42,993 nucleotides of DNA from an uncultured Elioraea sp. (GTDB lineage: Bacteria; Pseudomonadota; Alphaproteobacteria; Acetobacterales; Acetobacteraceae), in contig CALLUO010000071.1 in the NCBI GenBank assembly GCA_938010425.1, positions 1 through 42,993 of the forward strand. Direction: 5' to 3'. The position numbers and the translations under genes are program-made. Below, piece by piece: positions 30,533 through 42,277 of this stretch. Under the pieces are notes generated by a model. That model was given only the letters and a program-made list of their open reading frames with translations. It had not been told where the DNA came from and did no database searches. Position 1 is the first letter of the stretch; each line of letters begins with the position of its first letter.

Positions 30533-32601
30533 CGGCTTCGCGGCTGCGCGCAGGGCTCGCTGCGGCAGTCCTCATCCTTTGCCAAAACGAGACGGCCGCC
30601 CTCGAGACCGGCACCTCCTGGGGCGGGGTCGGGCTGATCGAGACCCGCACTGCCCGCATGCGCGCTGACGGCGCTCTGGAGGCTGGCCTCTCCAACCGCC
30701 GGCAGCGCCGAAACTGGTTCGTCAACGTCCAGGCCTTTCCTTGGCTCGAGGCAACCTTCCGCTTCACGGAACGACTGAACGCGACGACAGGGCGTGGCAC
30801 CACGACCGACCGCTCCTTCGACGTCAAGATCCGGCTGGTCGAGGAGACGCGCTTGACCCCCGCCGTGGCGGTGGGGCTGCAGGACTTCCTCGGCACCGGC
30901 ATCTACGGCGGCGAATACGTCGTCGCCTCAAAACGGTTCGGCTCGCTTGACGTCTCGCTCGGCACAGGATGGGGCAGGCTTGGCACCGAAGCCGACCTGA
31001 CTAATCCGTTCTGCCACCTCGCCGATCGCCTTTGCACGCGGAAGACCAACTTTGGCCAGGGCGGGGTGCCGCGCTTCGGCTCTTATTTCCGCGGCCGAGA
31101 CGTCGCCCTGTTCGGCGGAGTGGCCTGGACGATGCCGACCCCATCGCTCACCGCGATGGTCGAGGTGTCGGGTGACGCGTTCCGCGACGAACGTCGGGGC
31201 GGGCGTGGGCGGAGCGAGGGGCGGATCAACGCTGGCCTCGTTTGGCGCCCGCTGGCGGGGGTTGAGCTCTCGGCGGGCCTCGTACACGGCAAGGACCTGG
31301 TGGTGCGCGCGAGCCTGATCGCCGACCCGGCCTCTCCGCCGCGTCTGCTGCCCCCGCCCGCCCTGCCGCCGCCGCCGCGCCCCAATCTCGCGCCCGACTG
31401 GCAAAGCGCGCTGATCGCCAGGCTGCGTGCGGACGGGATGCCACCGATGCGCCTTGCCATCGTGGGCAGAGACCTGCACCTCGTCCTGGCCGCTTCGCGC
31501 CACCGCACCCTGGCCGCAACAGCGGGACGCGCTGCACGGCTCGTCGCTGAGACCGCGCCTGAGGAGATTGCCTGGGTCGTGGTCTCCCTCGCTCCGGGAG
31601 GGGCGGAGATCGCCCGCCTCGCTGTCCTGCGCGACGAGGTGGCGCGAGCGGCCCAGGGGTTTGGGAGTGCAGAAGAGATCGCGGCCAGCGCCGTGCTGTC
31701 GCCGGCCCGGCCCCTGCCCGCCGCGCGCGCCGACGAGGTGATACCCCTTTTTCCGCGCCTGAGCTGGGTTCTCGAACCCCGTGTCGTCTTGGCGCTGATG
31801 GACCCATCAGACCCCCTGACCGGCGAACTGATGGCGGTAGGCGGAGGGCGGATCGCCTTCGGCCACGGGCTCTCCGTCGGGGGAGAAGTCGGGGCGGGCC
31901 TCATCGGCAATTTGCGCGGGAAGCCTCGACCGCCCGATACCAAGCTTGCGCCGGTGCGGACGGAGATCGGCTCCTATCTCGAGGCGACGCGCTTTCCCCT
32001 GCTCAGCCTAACCGCGGAAGGGATCTGGACCGTGGGCAGGGATCTGTTCGCTCGCCTGACGGCGGGTTACCTCGAGATGATGTACGGAGGTATGCAGGGG
32101 GAAATCCTCTGGCGGCCGGTCGACTCCCGTTTCGCGATCGGAGCGGATCTCGCCTGGGTAAAGCAACGCGATTTTGACCAGGCCTTGCGCTTTCGCGACT
32201 ACGAGACGATCACTGGACACGTTTCGCTCTATGTCGATCTGCCCTACCGCGATCTCTACGCCATCCTGCGCGCTGGTCGCTACCTCGCGCGGGATTGGGG
32301 AGCAACGGTCGAAGTGGGCCGCCGTTTCGATAACGGGGTGGAGATTGGCGGCTTCGCCACGTTGACCGACGCTGGCTTCGACAAGTTTGGCGAAGGCAGT
32401 TTCGACAAAGGGGTCTTCATCCGCTTTCCCTTCGACGTGTTCGGAGCAGCGACACCTTCACGGGGGCAGATCCTGATCCGCCCCCTCGTTCGCGACGGCG
32501 GGCAGAGGCTGGCGGTGGACAACCCCTTGTACGAGGTGACGCGGGAGGGCCGGCGGGAGGCGTTCCTGCGCGGGCTCTCGGGCCTGGTGCCAGGGCGGTA
32601 A
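30529..32601 (+). CDS. YjbH-like exopolysaccharide outer-membrane protein
   Basis: A 690-residue predicted outer-membrane beta-barrel of the YjbH family, associated with exopolysaccharide secretion. A signal peptide (LRAGLAAAVLILCQNETAA) is followed by GTSWGGVGLIETRTARM, the family's N-terminal block. GTGIYGGEYVVASKRFG and GTGWGRLG come next, and near the end are GMQGEILWRPVDSRFAIG and GRYLARDWGATVEVGRRF. A proline-rich linker (LPPPALPPPPRPN) sits in the middle. It starts with GTG overlapping the SLBB gene's stop, so the two are co-translated. No glycosyltransferases or polymerase flank the pair. Confidence 0.85.
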   Translation: MTASRLRAGLAAAVLILCQNETAALETGTSWGGVGLIETRTARMRADGALEAGLSNRRQRRNWFVNVQAFPWLEATFRFTERLNATTGRGTTTDRSFDVKIRLVEETRLTPAVAVGLQDFLGTGIYGGEYVVASKRFGSLDVSLGTGWGRLGTEADLTNPFCHLADRLCTRKTNFGQGGVPRFGSYFRGRDVALFGGVAWTMPTPSLTAMVEVSGDAFRDERRGGRGRSEGRINAGLVWRPLAGVELSAGLVHGKDLVVRASLIADPASPPRLLPPPALPPPPRPNLAPDWQSALIARLRADGMPPMRLAIVGRDLHLVLAASRHRTLAATAGRAARLVAETAPEEIAWVVVSLAPGGAEIARLAVLRDEVARAAQGFGSAEEIAASAVLSPARPLPAARADEVIPLFPRLSWVLEPRVVLALMDPSDPLTGELMAVGGGRIAFGHGLSVGGEVGAGLIGNLRGKPRPPDTKLAPVRTEIGSYLEATRFPLLSLTAEGIWTVGRDLFARLTAGYLEMMYGGMQGEILWRPVDSRFAIGADLAWVKQRDFDQALRFRDYETITGHVSLYVDLPYRDLYAILRAGRYLARDWGATVEVGRRFDNGVEIGGFATLTDAGFDKFGEGSFDKGVFIRFPFDVFGAATPSRGQILIRPLVRDGGQRLAVDNPLYEVTREGRREAFLRGLSGLVPGR

Positions 32602-32676
32602 ACGCGGGCCGAATGGGACGGATGTTCGTGCCCCGTTCTGCCCGTCCGCCTGTTCCGCCAGCTCGCTGTCAACCCG

Positions 32677-33159
32677 TTAAAACGGAATGTCGTCGTCGAG
32701 GTCGGTCTTGCGCGTGGAGCTGTCCCAGCCCCCCCGTCCTGCCGGCGCCGGCTGGCGGCCCCCGCCATAGCTCCTTTCTTCCTCCTCGATCGCCGGACCT
32801 GCGCCCTCACGACGGTCAAGCAGCACCATCTCCGCTCCAATCCGGCCGAGCAGGATCTCCGTCGTGTAGCGCTCCTGGCCGGATTGGTCCGTCCATTTGC
32901 GCGTCTGCAGTTTGCCTTCGAGATACACTTTGCTGCCCTTGCGCAGATACTTCTCCGCGACCTCGGCAAGCCGATCGTTCATAATCACCACGCGGTGCCA
33001 CTCGGTGCGCTCTTGGCGTTCGCCGGTTGCTTTGTCCGACCAGGAGTCGGAGGTCGCGACCGACAGGTTCACCACCTTGATGCCCGACTGCGTCGTGCGC
33101 ACCTCTGGGTCGCGACCGAGATTGCCGACCAAAATGACCTTGTTCACGCTGCCCGCCAT
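32677..33159 (-). CDS. ssb: Single-stranded DNA-binding protein
   Basis: Tetrameric OB-fold protein that coats single-stranded DNA in replication and repair. The 160 residues begin [21 protein letters not shown], carry [19 protein letters not shown] and [13 protein letters not shown], and then a Gly/Arg/Pro-rich linker. The acidic tip DLDDDIPF recruits partner proteins. Length and motifs are normal. It diverges from uvrA, a common arrangement. The intergenic region shows no clear SOS box. Confidence 0.96.
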   Translation of the reverse strand: MAGSVNKVILVGNLGRDPEVRTTQSGIKVVNLSVATSDSWSDKATGERQERTEWHRVVIMNDRLAEVAEKYLRKGSKVYLEGKLQTRKWTDQSGQERYTTEILLGRIGAEMVLLDRREGAGPAIEEEERSYGGGRQPAPAGRGGWDSSTRKTDLDDDIPF

Positions 33160-33302
33160 CGCCTTCGCCCTCCGACTCTGCTGCGGACTTTAGGCCTGCC
33201 TTCCGCCGCCGTCACACCCCCGCGCGCGTTCGCCCTCGCCCCTTGCGGCGAAAGCCCCATCTGAGGCGCACTCGCATTCCTCGACCTTGCGACGGTGCCC
33301 AA

Positions 33303-36221
<2,919 letters not shown>

Positions 36222-36254
36222 GCCCAGGCGAGCTGACCGCCCCTGCGAGCGTCG

Positions 36255-36279
36255 AAGGGCCGACCGTGTGAAGGCCCTT
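36255..36279 (+). terminator. Possible uvrA terminator hairpin
   Basis: AAGGGCC (36255-36261) pairs with GGCCCTT (36273-36279) around an 11-base loop, inside a longer imperfect TCGAAGG/CCTTCGA repeat. It lies 34 bp after the uvrA stop. No run of T follows. Confidence 0.4.
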
Positions 36280-36359
36280 GCCTTCCGACCTTCGATGGTT
36301 CGATACTCTGCACATCGTGAACCGACGCTGATGTGCAAGCCGTCGGGGGGAGGAACGGA

Positions 36360-37169
36360 ATGAGGCTGTCTCTCTGGGCACTGGGTGCTGCCGCAAGTGC
36401 TTTGGCTGTGATTTCGACCGGTTTGGCGCAGTCCGACAATCCAGTCGACGAATATCGACGGATGTTGGCGGATCCGTTCGCCAATCCCGGTTTCTTGTTT
36501 GTTGACGAAGGCGAGCAGCTCTGGACCGAAAAGCGTGGGCCAAAGAACGCCTCTCTGGAACAGTGCGACCTGGGCTTGGGCCCGGGCGTGCTAGAGGGCG
36601 CCTACGCGCAGCTGCCGCGCTATTTCCCGGACGTCGACAAAGTGATGGATGCGGAAAGCCGCATCGTGCATTGCATGGTCACGCTTCAGGGCTTCGATGA
36701 GGCCACAATCCGCCGAAATGCCTTCTCTACGAGAAGCCGCAAGTCTGAGCTTGAAGCGTTGGTCGCCTTCGTTGCCGAGAAATCTTCCGGCCACCGGCTT
36801 TCTGTTCCGCTGAACCACCCGAAGGAGAAAGAAGCCTACGCCCTCGGCGAAGCGGTGTTCTACCGTCGTGGATCGTATTTCGACTTTTCGTGCGCGACTT
36901 GCCACAGCCAGGAAGGGTTGCGGATTCGCCTGCAGGAGCTCGCCAACCTGCGCAAAAACGAAGATGCCATTCGTGCGGTGACCACATGGCCAACCTATCG
37001 CGTTTCGCATGAGACGCTGCGCACCATGCAGCATCGCATGTGGGATTGTTTCTGGCAGATGCGCATGCCCGATCTCATACACGGCTCTGAGGTGTCGATC
37101 GCGCTGATCACGTGGCTGACCAAAAATGCCGAGGGCGGCGAACTGACCGTGCCGGCAATCAAGCGCTAA
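36360..37169 (+). CDS. soxA: SoxA, c-type cytochrome subunit of SoxAX
   Basis: Periplasmic cytochrome that with SoxX oxidatively couples thiosulfate to the carrier protein SoxYZ. The 269-residue precursor has a signal peptide (LWALGAAASALAVISTGLAQ). One haem motif, CATCH (178-182), lies in the second cytochrome domain. The first domain has only paired cysteines (Cys69 and Cys105), probably a disulfide, so this is a mono-haem SoxA. Cys230 in RMWDCFWQMRMPD is in the position of the catalytic, persulfide-forming haem-ligand cysteine. A GGAGG ribosome site precedes the ATG. soxX follows by 11 bp, but soxYZ, soxB and soxCD are not in the window. Confidence 0.9.
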   Translation: MRLSLWALGAAASALAVISTGLAQSDNPVDEYRRMLADPFANPGFLFVDEGEQLWTEKRGPKNASLEQCDLGLGPGVLEGAYAQLPRYFPDVDKVMDAESRIVHCMVTLQGFDEATIRRNAFSTRSRKSELEALVAFVAEKSSGHRLSVPLNHPKEKEAYALGEAVFYRRGSYFDFSCATCHSQEGLRIRLQELANLRKNEDAIRAVTTWPTYRVSHETLRTMQHRMWDCFWQMRMPDLIHGSEVSIALITWLTKNAEGGELTVPAIKR

Positions 37170-37180
37170 AGGAGGGGGTC

Positions 37181-37816
37181 ATGCGTTTTGCCGTACTGTC
37201 TGCAGCTTTGCTTGCTGCAGTGGCCGTTGCCAAGGTGCACGCTCAGCCGCCACGCGATTTGCCGCACATCACCAGCGAGCGGCTTGAGCAGGCGATGCGC
37301 GCGAGTTTCGGCTACGACCAGCTACCGCCGGACTTGCAAGCGCGGCTTGTTCAGGATGAAGTCCAGCGCCTCTGCACAGAATACCGCAATGAGCCTCCCG
37401 CTGATGTCGCAGAGCGCATCCAGAAATTATCAGCCGAATCGGTAGTCTTTCCACCCGACGGCAAGTTTTTGGGCGACTGGAAAAAAGGGGAGCAACTGTC
37501 GGTGAACGGTTACGGGCTGAGAATGCGGGATGACCCTCGTCGTCAAGTCGGCGGCAACTGCTATGCCTGCCACCAGATGGCCCCGCAAGAAGTGTCTTAC
37601 GGCACGCTCGGCCCATCCTTGCTGCAGTACGGGAAGTTGCGCGACTTCGACCCCGAGGCGATCCGTACCGCCTACATCAAGATCTATAACTCCAATGCTG
37701 CCCTGGCCTGCTCGACCATGCCGCGCTACGGCACGCAGAAGATTATCTCGATCGAGGACATCACCCACATCCTCGCCTTCTTGTTCGATCGCGACTCGCC
37801 GGTGAACAAGGAGTAG
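37181..37816 (+). CDS. soxX: SoxX, mono-haem cytochrome c subunit of SoxAX
   Basis: Small cytochrome c that accepts electrons from SoxA during thiosulfate oxidation. The 211-residue precursor has a signal peptide (VLSAALLAAVAVAKVHA) and an N-terminal extension of about 100 residues. The class I cytochrome domain follows with CYACH (127-131), GTLGPSL, and the distal methionine Met180 in CSTMPRYG. The ribosome site AAAGGAGGG lies directly before the ATG. It is co-transcribed with soxA. The order A then X is the reverse of the usual soxX-first clusters. Confidence 0.9.
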   Translation: MRFAVLSAALLAAVAVAKVHAQPPRDLPHITSERLEQAMRASFGYDQLPPDLQARLVQDEVQRLCTEYRNEPPADVAERIQKLSAESVVFPPDGKFLGDWKKGEQLSVNGYGLRMRDDPRRQVGGNCYACHQMAPQEVSYGTLGPSLLQYGKLRDFDPEAIRTAYIKIYNSNAALACSTMPRYGTQKIISIEDITHILAFLFDRDSPVNKE

Positions 37817-37842
37817 CGCGGTTCGGCTTTGTTAGCACGACG

Positions 37843-37864
37843 GGCCCGGTCCCTGGACCGGGCC
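37843..37864 (+). terminator. Terminator hairpin after soxX
   Basis: GGCCCGGTC and GACCGGGCC form a perfect 9-bp stem with a CCTG loop, 26 bp after the soxX stop, followed by ATCGTCTTT. This fits an intrinsic terminator with a short T-run. Confidence 0.7.
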
Positions 37865-37999
37865 ATCGTCTTTCAGGTCGGCCGCGACGCGACAGCGCAA
37901 GCAAGCGCGCGGACCGCGGCATCGATCCCGTCAATCGCACGGGCAGGGTCGGTGTGAGGCGCGAAGTCGGCGCCGAAGGGTCACCCGCCATGGCTGGGG

Positions 38000-38098
38000 T
38001 CAACATCGCGATCGTGCGTCCGCCCCTCGTCCGCCCCTCATCCTCCGCTTTCTCGCGCGCTCGGCACAGCCCGCCAGCAGGACGATCAGGAGGATCAT
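38000..38098 (-). CDS. Possible small lipoprotein or its remnant
   Basis: The minus strand encodes a 32-residue frame starting [17 protein letters not shown], which has the form of a short lipoprotein signal with a lipobox (LLAGC). After about 15 residues the translation turns Arg-rich and ends. A different minus frame downstream (about 37875-37981) reads like ordinary protein ([20 protein letters not shown]) but has no start, so a frameshifted or decayed lipoprotein gene is possible. The rest of the 330-bp gap between soxX and trmFO shows nothing else. Confidence 0.25.
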   Translation of the reverse strand: MILLIVLLAGCAERARKRRMRGGRGADARSRC

Positions 38099-38194
38099 TC
38101 AGCGGCCCACCACCATGTTCCTCCGCCGAGCCGAACGTGCCCAGTCGGTGGCAACACGATTGTGGATCACCACTCGCCGACCTATCTCATTCAT

Positions 38195-39547
38195 ATGACG
38201 TTTGCCGTTCATGTCATCGGCGCTGGGCTCGCCGGCAGTGAAGCCGCTTGGCAGATCGCGCAAGCTGGCGTCCCCGTTGTCGTCCACGAGATGCGCCCAC
38301 AGCGCCTGACGGACGCACACCGAACGGGCGCCTTCGCGGAACTGGTGTGCTCGAACTCCTTTCGTGCTGATGATCCGCTGCACAGTGCGGTTGGTCTCCT
38401 ACACGAGGAGATGCGGCGCGCGGGCAGCCTGATCATGGCGGTGGCGGATGCGCACCGGCTGCCTGCGGGTGGGGCGCTCGCTGTCGACCGCGACGGGTTC
38501 GCCACTGAAGTAACACGCCGTCTGAGTGAGCACGCTCTGGTCACAGTGGTGCGTGAGGAAGTAACCGCCCTGCCGCCGCCGTCTTGGGGGCTTTGCGTGG
38601 TGGCGACGGGGCCGCTCACGTCAACCGCTCTTGCTGAAGACATTCGGCGGGTGACAGGCGAGGAGTCACTTGCCTTCTTCGATGCGATCGCGCCCATCGT
38701 GCATAGGGATACGATCAACCTGGAAATTGCTTGGTTCCAGTCGCGTTACGATAAGGGGTCAGGCCGCGACTATATCAACTGTCCGCTCGACCGCGCACAG
38801 TACGAGGCGTTCGTCGCTGCCCTGCTTGCAGCGGAGAAAACCGCGTTCAAAGAGTGGGAGAAATCGACGCCGTATTTCGAAGGTTGTCTGCCCATCGAGG
38901 TGATGGCCGAACGCGGCTTGGACACGTTGCGCTTTGGTCCGATGAAGCCCGTCGGTCTGATCGATCCCCGTACCGGGCGGAAGCCCTATGCGGTGGTGCA
39001 ATTGAGGCAGGACAACGCGCTCGGCACGCTGTGGAACATGGTGGGGTTTCAGACGAAGCTAAAATATGCCGAACAAATTCGGGTTTTTCGTATGGTTCCC
39101 GGGCTTGAGGCGGCTGAATTCGCCCGCCTCGGTGGGCTGCACCGCAACACTTTTATGAACTCACCACGCCTTCTGGATGCGACGCTGCGCCTCAAGGCTG
39201 CCCCGCATCTTCGCTTCGCGGGACAGATTACCGGCGTGGAAGGATACGTGGAGTCAGCCGCGATCGGACTCCTCGCCGGACGGTTCGCGGCTGCCGAGAT
39301 GCTTGGCCGGTCGCCTTTACCGCCGCCGGCCGAGACCGCGATGGGCGCTTTGCTTGCCCATATCACGGGCGGGGCAGAGGCTGAGACCTTCCAGCCGATG
39401 AACGTGAACTTCGGGCTTTTTCCCCCGCTTGCAGAGCCGGCGCGTGGCAAGGACCGCAAGCGCGCCTACTGCGAACGAGCGCTCGCGGCCTGCGACAACT
39501 GGCTTGGTTTGCCGCGTCGCCTGCCGAAAGAGCGGCAGGCGGCCTAG
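38195..39547 (+). CDS. trmFO: tRNA (uracil-54-C5)-methyltransferase, folate-dependent
   Basis: Makes ribothymidine at position 54 of tRNA using methylene-tetrahydrofolate and FAD. The 450-residue protein starts [19 protein letters not shown] with the FAD-binding glycine motif. It has Cys52 in [13 protein letters not shown] and a second cysteine in [15 protein letters not shown], matching the two functional cysteines of the family. [20 protein letters not shown] and [13 protein letters not shown] complete the signature. A GTG at 38162 would add 11 residues; the ATG is preferred because it gives the usual family start. Confidence 0.94.
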   Translation: MTFAVHVIGAGLAGSEAAWQIAQAGVPVVVHEMRPQRLTDAHRTGAFAELVCSNSFRADDPLHSAVGLLHEEMRRAGSLIMAVADAHRLPAGGALAVDRDGFATEVTRRLSEHALVTVVREEVTALPPPSWGLCVVATGPLTSTALAEDIRRVTGEESLAFFDAIAPIVHRDTINLEIAWFQSRYDKGSGRDYINCPLDRAQYEAFVAALLAAEKTAFKEWEKSTPYFEGCLPIEVMAERGLDTLRFGPMKPVGLIDPRTGRKPYAVVQLRQDNALGTLWNMVGFQTKLKYAEQIRVFRMVPGLEAAEFARLGGLHRNTFMNSPRLLDATLRLKAAPHLRFAGQITGVEGYVESAAIGLLAGRFAAAEMLGRSPLPPPAETAMGALLAHITGGAEAETFQPMNVNFGLFPPLAEPARGKDRKRAYCERALAACDNWLGLPRRLPKERQAA

Positions 39548-39792
39548 CGTTTCAGGACGCATCAGCCTCGTCTGACACGCTGAGAACGACCCTCACCGAG
39601 CCCGGCCGCTCCGCACCCGCTTGAGAGTGGCAAAGCCGATCCGGCGCGTGGGCGAAGGCTCCCGTGCCGGCAGATGTTGCCGCCCTTCACGTGACGAGAC
39701 AGCCCAGCCCGAAGGGCCGGGGAGACGGGGGACGAAACGGACGGTTCATCCCAGGGCGAACCGGCGGCGTCCCGGTGCCTCTGCCTGAAGCG

Positions 39793-42081
39793 TCAAGCCG
39801 CGCGGCGAGTGCCTTGCTGCAGCCGGTCGAGCAGGCCCGCCAGGGCACTCGCCGTCTGTTCGGTCTCGAGCAGCATAATGCCAAACCGCCCGGCCGCGAC
39901 GTGAGCAAGACGCCCCCGCACCGGACACGACACTCCCTCGAGGACGACCTCGACCGCCACGCCGACCCTAAACCAATCCGGCAGCGACTGAGCCTCTCCC
40001 CCGACGCCGAATCGCCCAACATCGGTTGATCTCGCCTCGACTGCTCCGTTCGCACCGATGACGCGCAGCGCGAGGTTGCAAGGGTAGCGTTCGAAGCGCC
40101 GCAAGTCGGTATCAAGATCGAGGGCTTCGGTGAAAGTCCGTACCTCTCGCTCGATGGCTACGGTCTGATCTGACAGCAATAACGCGGTCTCATGCACGTC
40201 GTTGGCAGCGCCTGTCGCGTGGTCGACCTCTCCCGCCAAAGCCGCATTGCCTTGTGCGACCTCTGCCGTTCGGGCGGCGAGGCGGCCGACAAGCTGGGTG
40301 ATCTCGGCAGTTGCCAGAGCCTGCTGGTCAACGGCGGTCGCAATGCTACGGGCCACCTCGTCGATCTGCTGCACGGTGGCAAGGATGCTGCGTACGCCGG
40401 CGACTGCTTCCGCCGTGGCGGTCTTCACCGCCTCAATGCGATCGGCGATCTCCGCCGTACCACGCGCAGTCTGCGCGGCCAGGGTCTTTACCTCTTGAGC
40501 GACCACGGCGAAGCCCTTGCCGGCCTCTCCGGCACGAGCTGCCTCGATGGTGGCATTCAGGGCAAGCAGGTTGGTCTTGGCGGCGATCTCGTCGATGACC
40601 TTGACCACGCCGCCGATCTCGCCCGCGGTTCGGGCCAAGCTGTCGACCAGACGGTCCACTTCTCCGGCACGCGCCACCGCATCGCGGGTGGTCTGGGCGG
40701 TGGTTTCCGCCTGGCGGCGCACTTCCTTCGCTGAGCTAGCGAGTTCCTCTGTCGCGGCAGCAACACTATTGAGGTCGACTGCTGCCTCCTCGGCCCGTGA
40801 TCGCGACTGCGCAGCGCGAGTTTGCACGGTGGCGGCAATGGCGCGCATCCGGTCGGCCACACCCAGCATTCTGCGCGACGCCTCGCCCAATTCCGTAAGC
40901 ACCCCGCCGATTGATCCGCCGAAATTCCGCATCGCGGCGACCATTTCACGCTGCGCCCGTTCGCGGTCTGCCTTCGCCTCGGCCACTCGCTCCTCTTGCC
41001 GGCGCTTCTCGCGCAACGCCTCGCGGAACCCGTCGAGGGCGCGAGCAAGGATCCCAATCTCATCGGTCCGGGTGATACCGCTGACCGCCGTCTCGAGCTC
41101 ACCCGCCCCGATGCGCGTGGTTTCCCGCGCCAGGGCACGCACCGGATGCGACAGGCTTCGCCCAACCCAAAATGCGACCACTACGGCGAGCAGGAGAAGA
41201 CCGGCCGACAGACCGAACAGCAGAAGGCGGGCGCGATCCTGCGCGGCGACGAGTGCGGTCGCATCGCGCTCGACCACAACGAGGGCAATGGGACGTCCGG
41301 AGAAATCGCGCAGTGGCACCAAACTGCGGATCACGGGCTGGCCTGCCGCCGTCTCAAGTGCCCCGGAGGCAACTCCGGCCGCCAAGGCAGCGTCAAACGC
41401 TGCTGCCGTGATGGCTCCGAACTCCGGCCGCGTGGTTGCCAGCACTCTTGGCCCGTCCCGCGTCGCCGCGGTCAACGCAACCTCGGCGCCGAGCCGCGCG
41501 CCAACCTCCTGCACAAAGCTGCGCCCGATGGAAAGCCCGATTTCGACCGTCCCGAAGTGACGGCCCTCGGCGGCGACCGGCACCACGCCACGAATGCCCA
41601 ATCCCGCCACGCCTCCCTCAAGCCCCAAAACCGGGCGCCGGTCGCGATTCGCTGTCACCACGGTCGCGCGGAACGACGAGAGGTCGTCACCAAAGCGCTG
41701 CGGTTGATGGACCCTGAGGAACGAGGTGGCGGGCGGCAGGTGAAACTGGAACTGGTCGACGGCGACGCCACGCGCCTTCAGCCCCTCGAAGATGGGGGCT
41801 GTCAGGGCAAGCAGGCGGTCCCTGTCCTGGCCGAAGAAGGCGTCCGTGACCGCAGGGTTGGCCCCAACCGCAGAAGCAATCGAGGCAGCCTGTTCGCTTT
41901 TCGCCTGCACGATGGCGCCGACCGCCCCATCGATCGCCGCGATCTCCCGCTCCACCAGCACCTCGCCAAGCCGCCGCTGGGCAAGTTCGGCCACCAGGAT
42001 CAGCGCGGCGGCAATCACCACTGTCACTGCGGCAACCACGACCCCAATGGTCTGCGCAAGCGAACGCAAACGAAGACTCAT
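39793..42081 (-). CDS. Methyl-accepting chemotaxis protein with dCache-type sensor and PilZ-like C-terminus
   Basis: Transmembrane chemoreceptor of 762 residues from ATG at 42081, chosen because GGGAGGG lies 7 bp upstream. The first helix ([20 protein letters not shown]) is followed by a periplasmic double-Cache-like sensor with [18 protein letters not shown] and [14 protein letters not shown] second helix ([20 protein letters not shown]) and a HAMP domain lead to the signalling domain, with the hairpin block [20 protein letters not shown]. The C-terminal 110 residues resemble a PilZ domain: [10 protein letters not shown] has the RxxxR pattern, while the second motif ([11 protein letters not shown]) departs from D/NxSxxG. 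No chemotaxis genes are adjacent. Confidence 0.88.
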   Translation of the reverse strand: MSLRLRSLAQTIGVVVAAVTVVIAAALILVAELAQRRLGEVLVEREIAAIDGAVGAIVQAKSEQAASIASAVGANPAVTDAFFGQDRDRLLALTAPIFEGLKARGVAVDQFQFHLPPATSFLRVHQPQRFGDDLSSFRATVVTANRDRRPVLGLEGGVAGLGIRGVVPVAAEGRHFGTVEIGLSIGRSFVQEVGARLGAEVALTAATRDGPRVLATTRPEFGAITAAAFDAALAAGVASGALETAAGQPVIRSLVPLRDFSGRPIALVVVERDATALVAAQDRARLLLFGLSAGLLLLAVVVAFWVGRSLSHPVRALARETTRIGAGELETAVSGITRTDEIGILARALDGFREALREKRRQEERVAEAKADRERAQREMVAAMRNFGGSIGGVLTELGEASRRMLGVADRMRAIAATVQTRAAQSRSRAEEAAVDLNSVAAATEELASSAKEVRRQAETTAQTTRDAVARAGEVDRLVDSLARTAGEIGGVVKVIDEIAAKTNLLALNATIEAARAGEAGKGFAVVAQEVKTLAAQTARGTAEIADRIEAVKTATAEAVAGVRSILATVQQIDEVARSIATAVDQQALATAEITQLVGRLAARTAEVAQGNAALAGEVDHATGAANDVHETALLLSDQTVAIEREVRTFTEALDLDTDLRRFERYPCNLALRVIGANGAVEARSTDVGRFGVGGEAQSLPDWFRVGVAVEVVLEGVSCPVRGRLAHVAAGRFGIMLLETEQTASALAGLLDRLQQGTRRAA

Positions 42082-42277
42082 GCTCAATCCCTCCCGGCAC
42101 GAACCAGCGCGAGAATGGCGAAAGGGGGTTAAAGACGGGTAACCGACGCAGACGTCTGGCCGGCAAGAGGATCGGCCCGAGCACGCCTCCCACCCCCGCC
42201 AGCAGGCCGACAACCTCAACCGATTGTGGCGACGACCCCGCTTGCCCTACTGTCCCTCGCCTTTGCAGGAACTGACC

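Noticed and set aside
33160-33302. SOS box shared by ssb and uvrA
   Set aside because: Only a single GTTC is present and no GTTC-N7-GTTC or similar palindrome could be found in the intergenic region.
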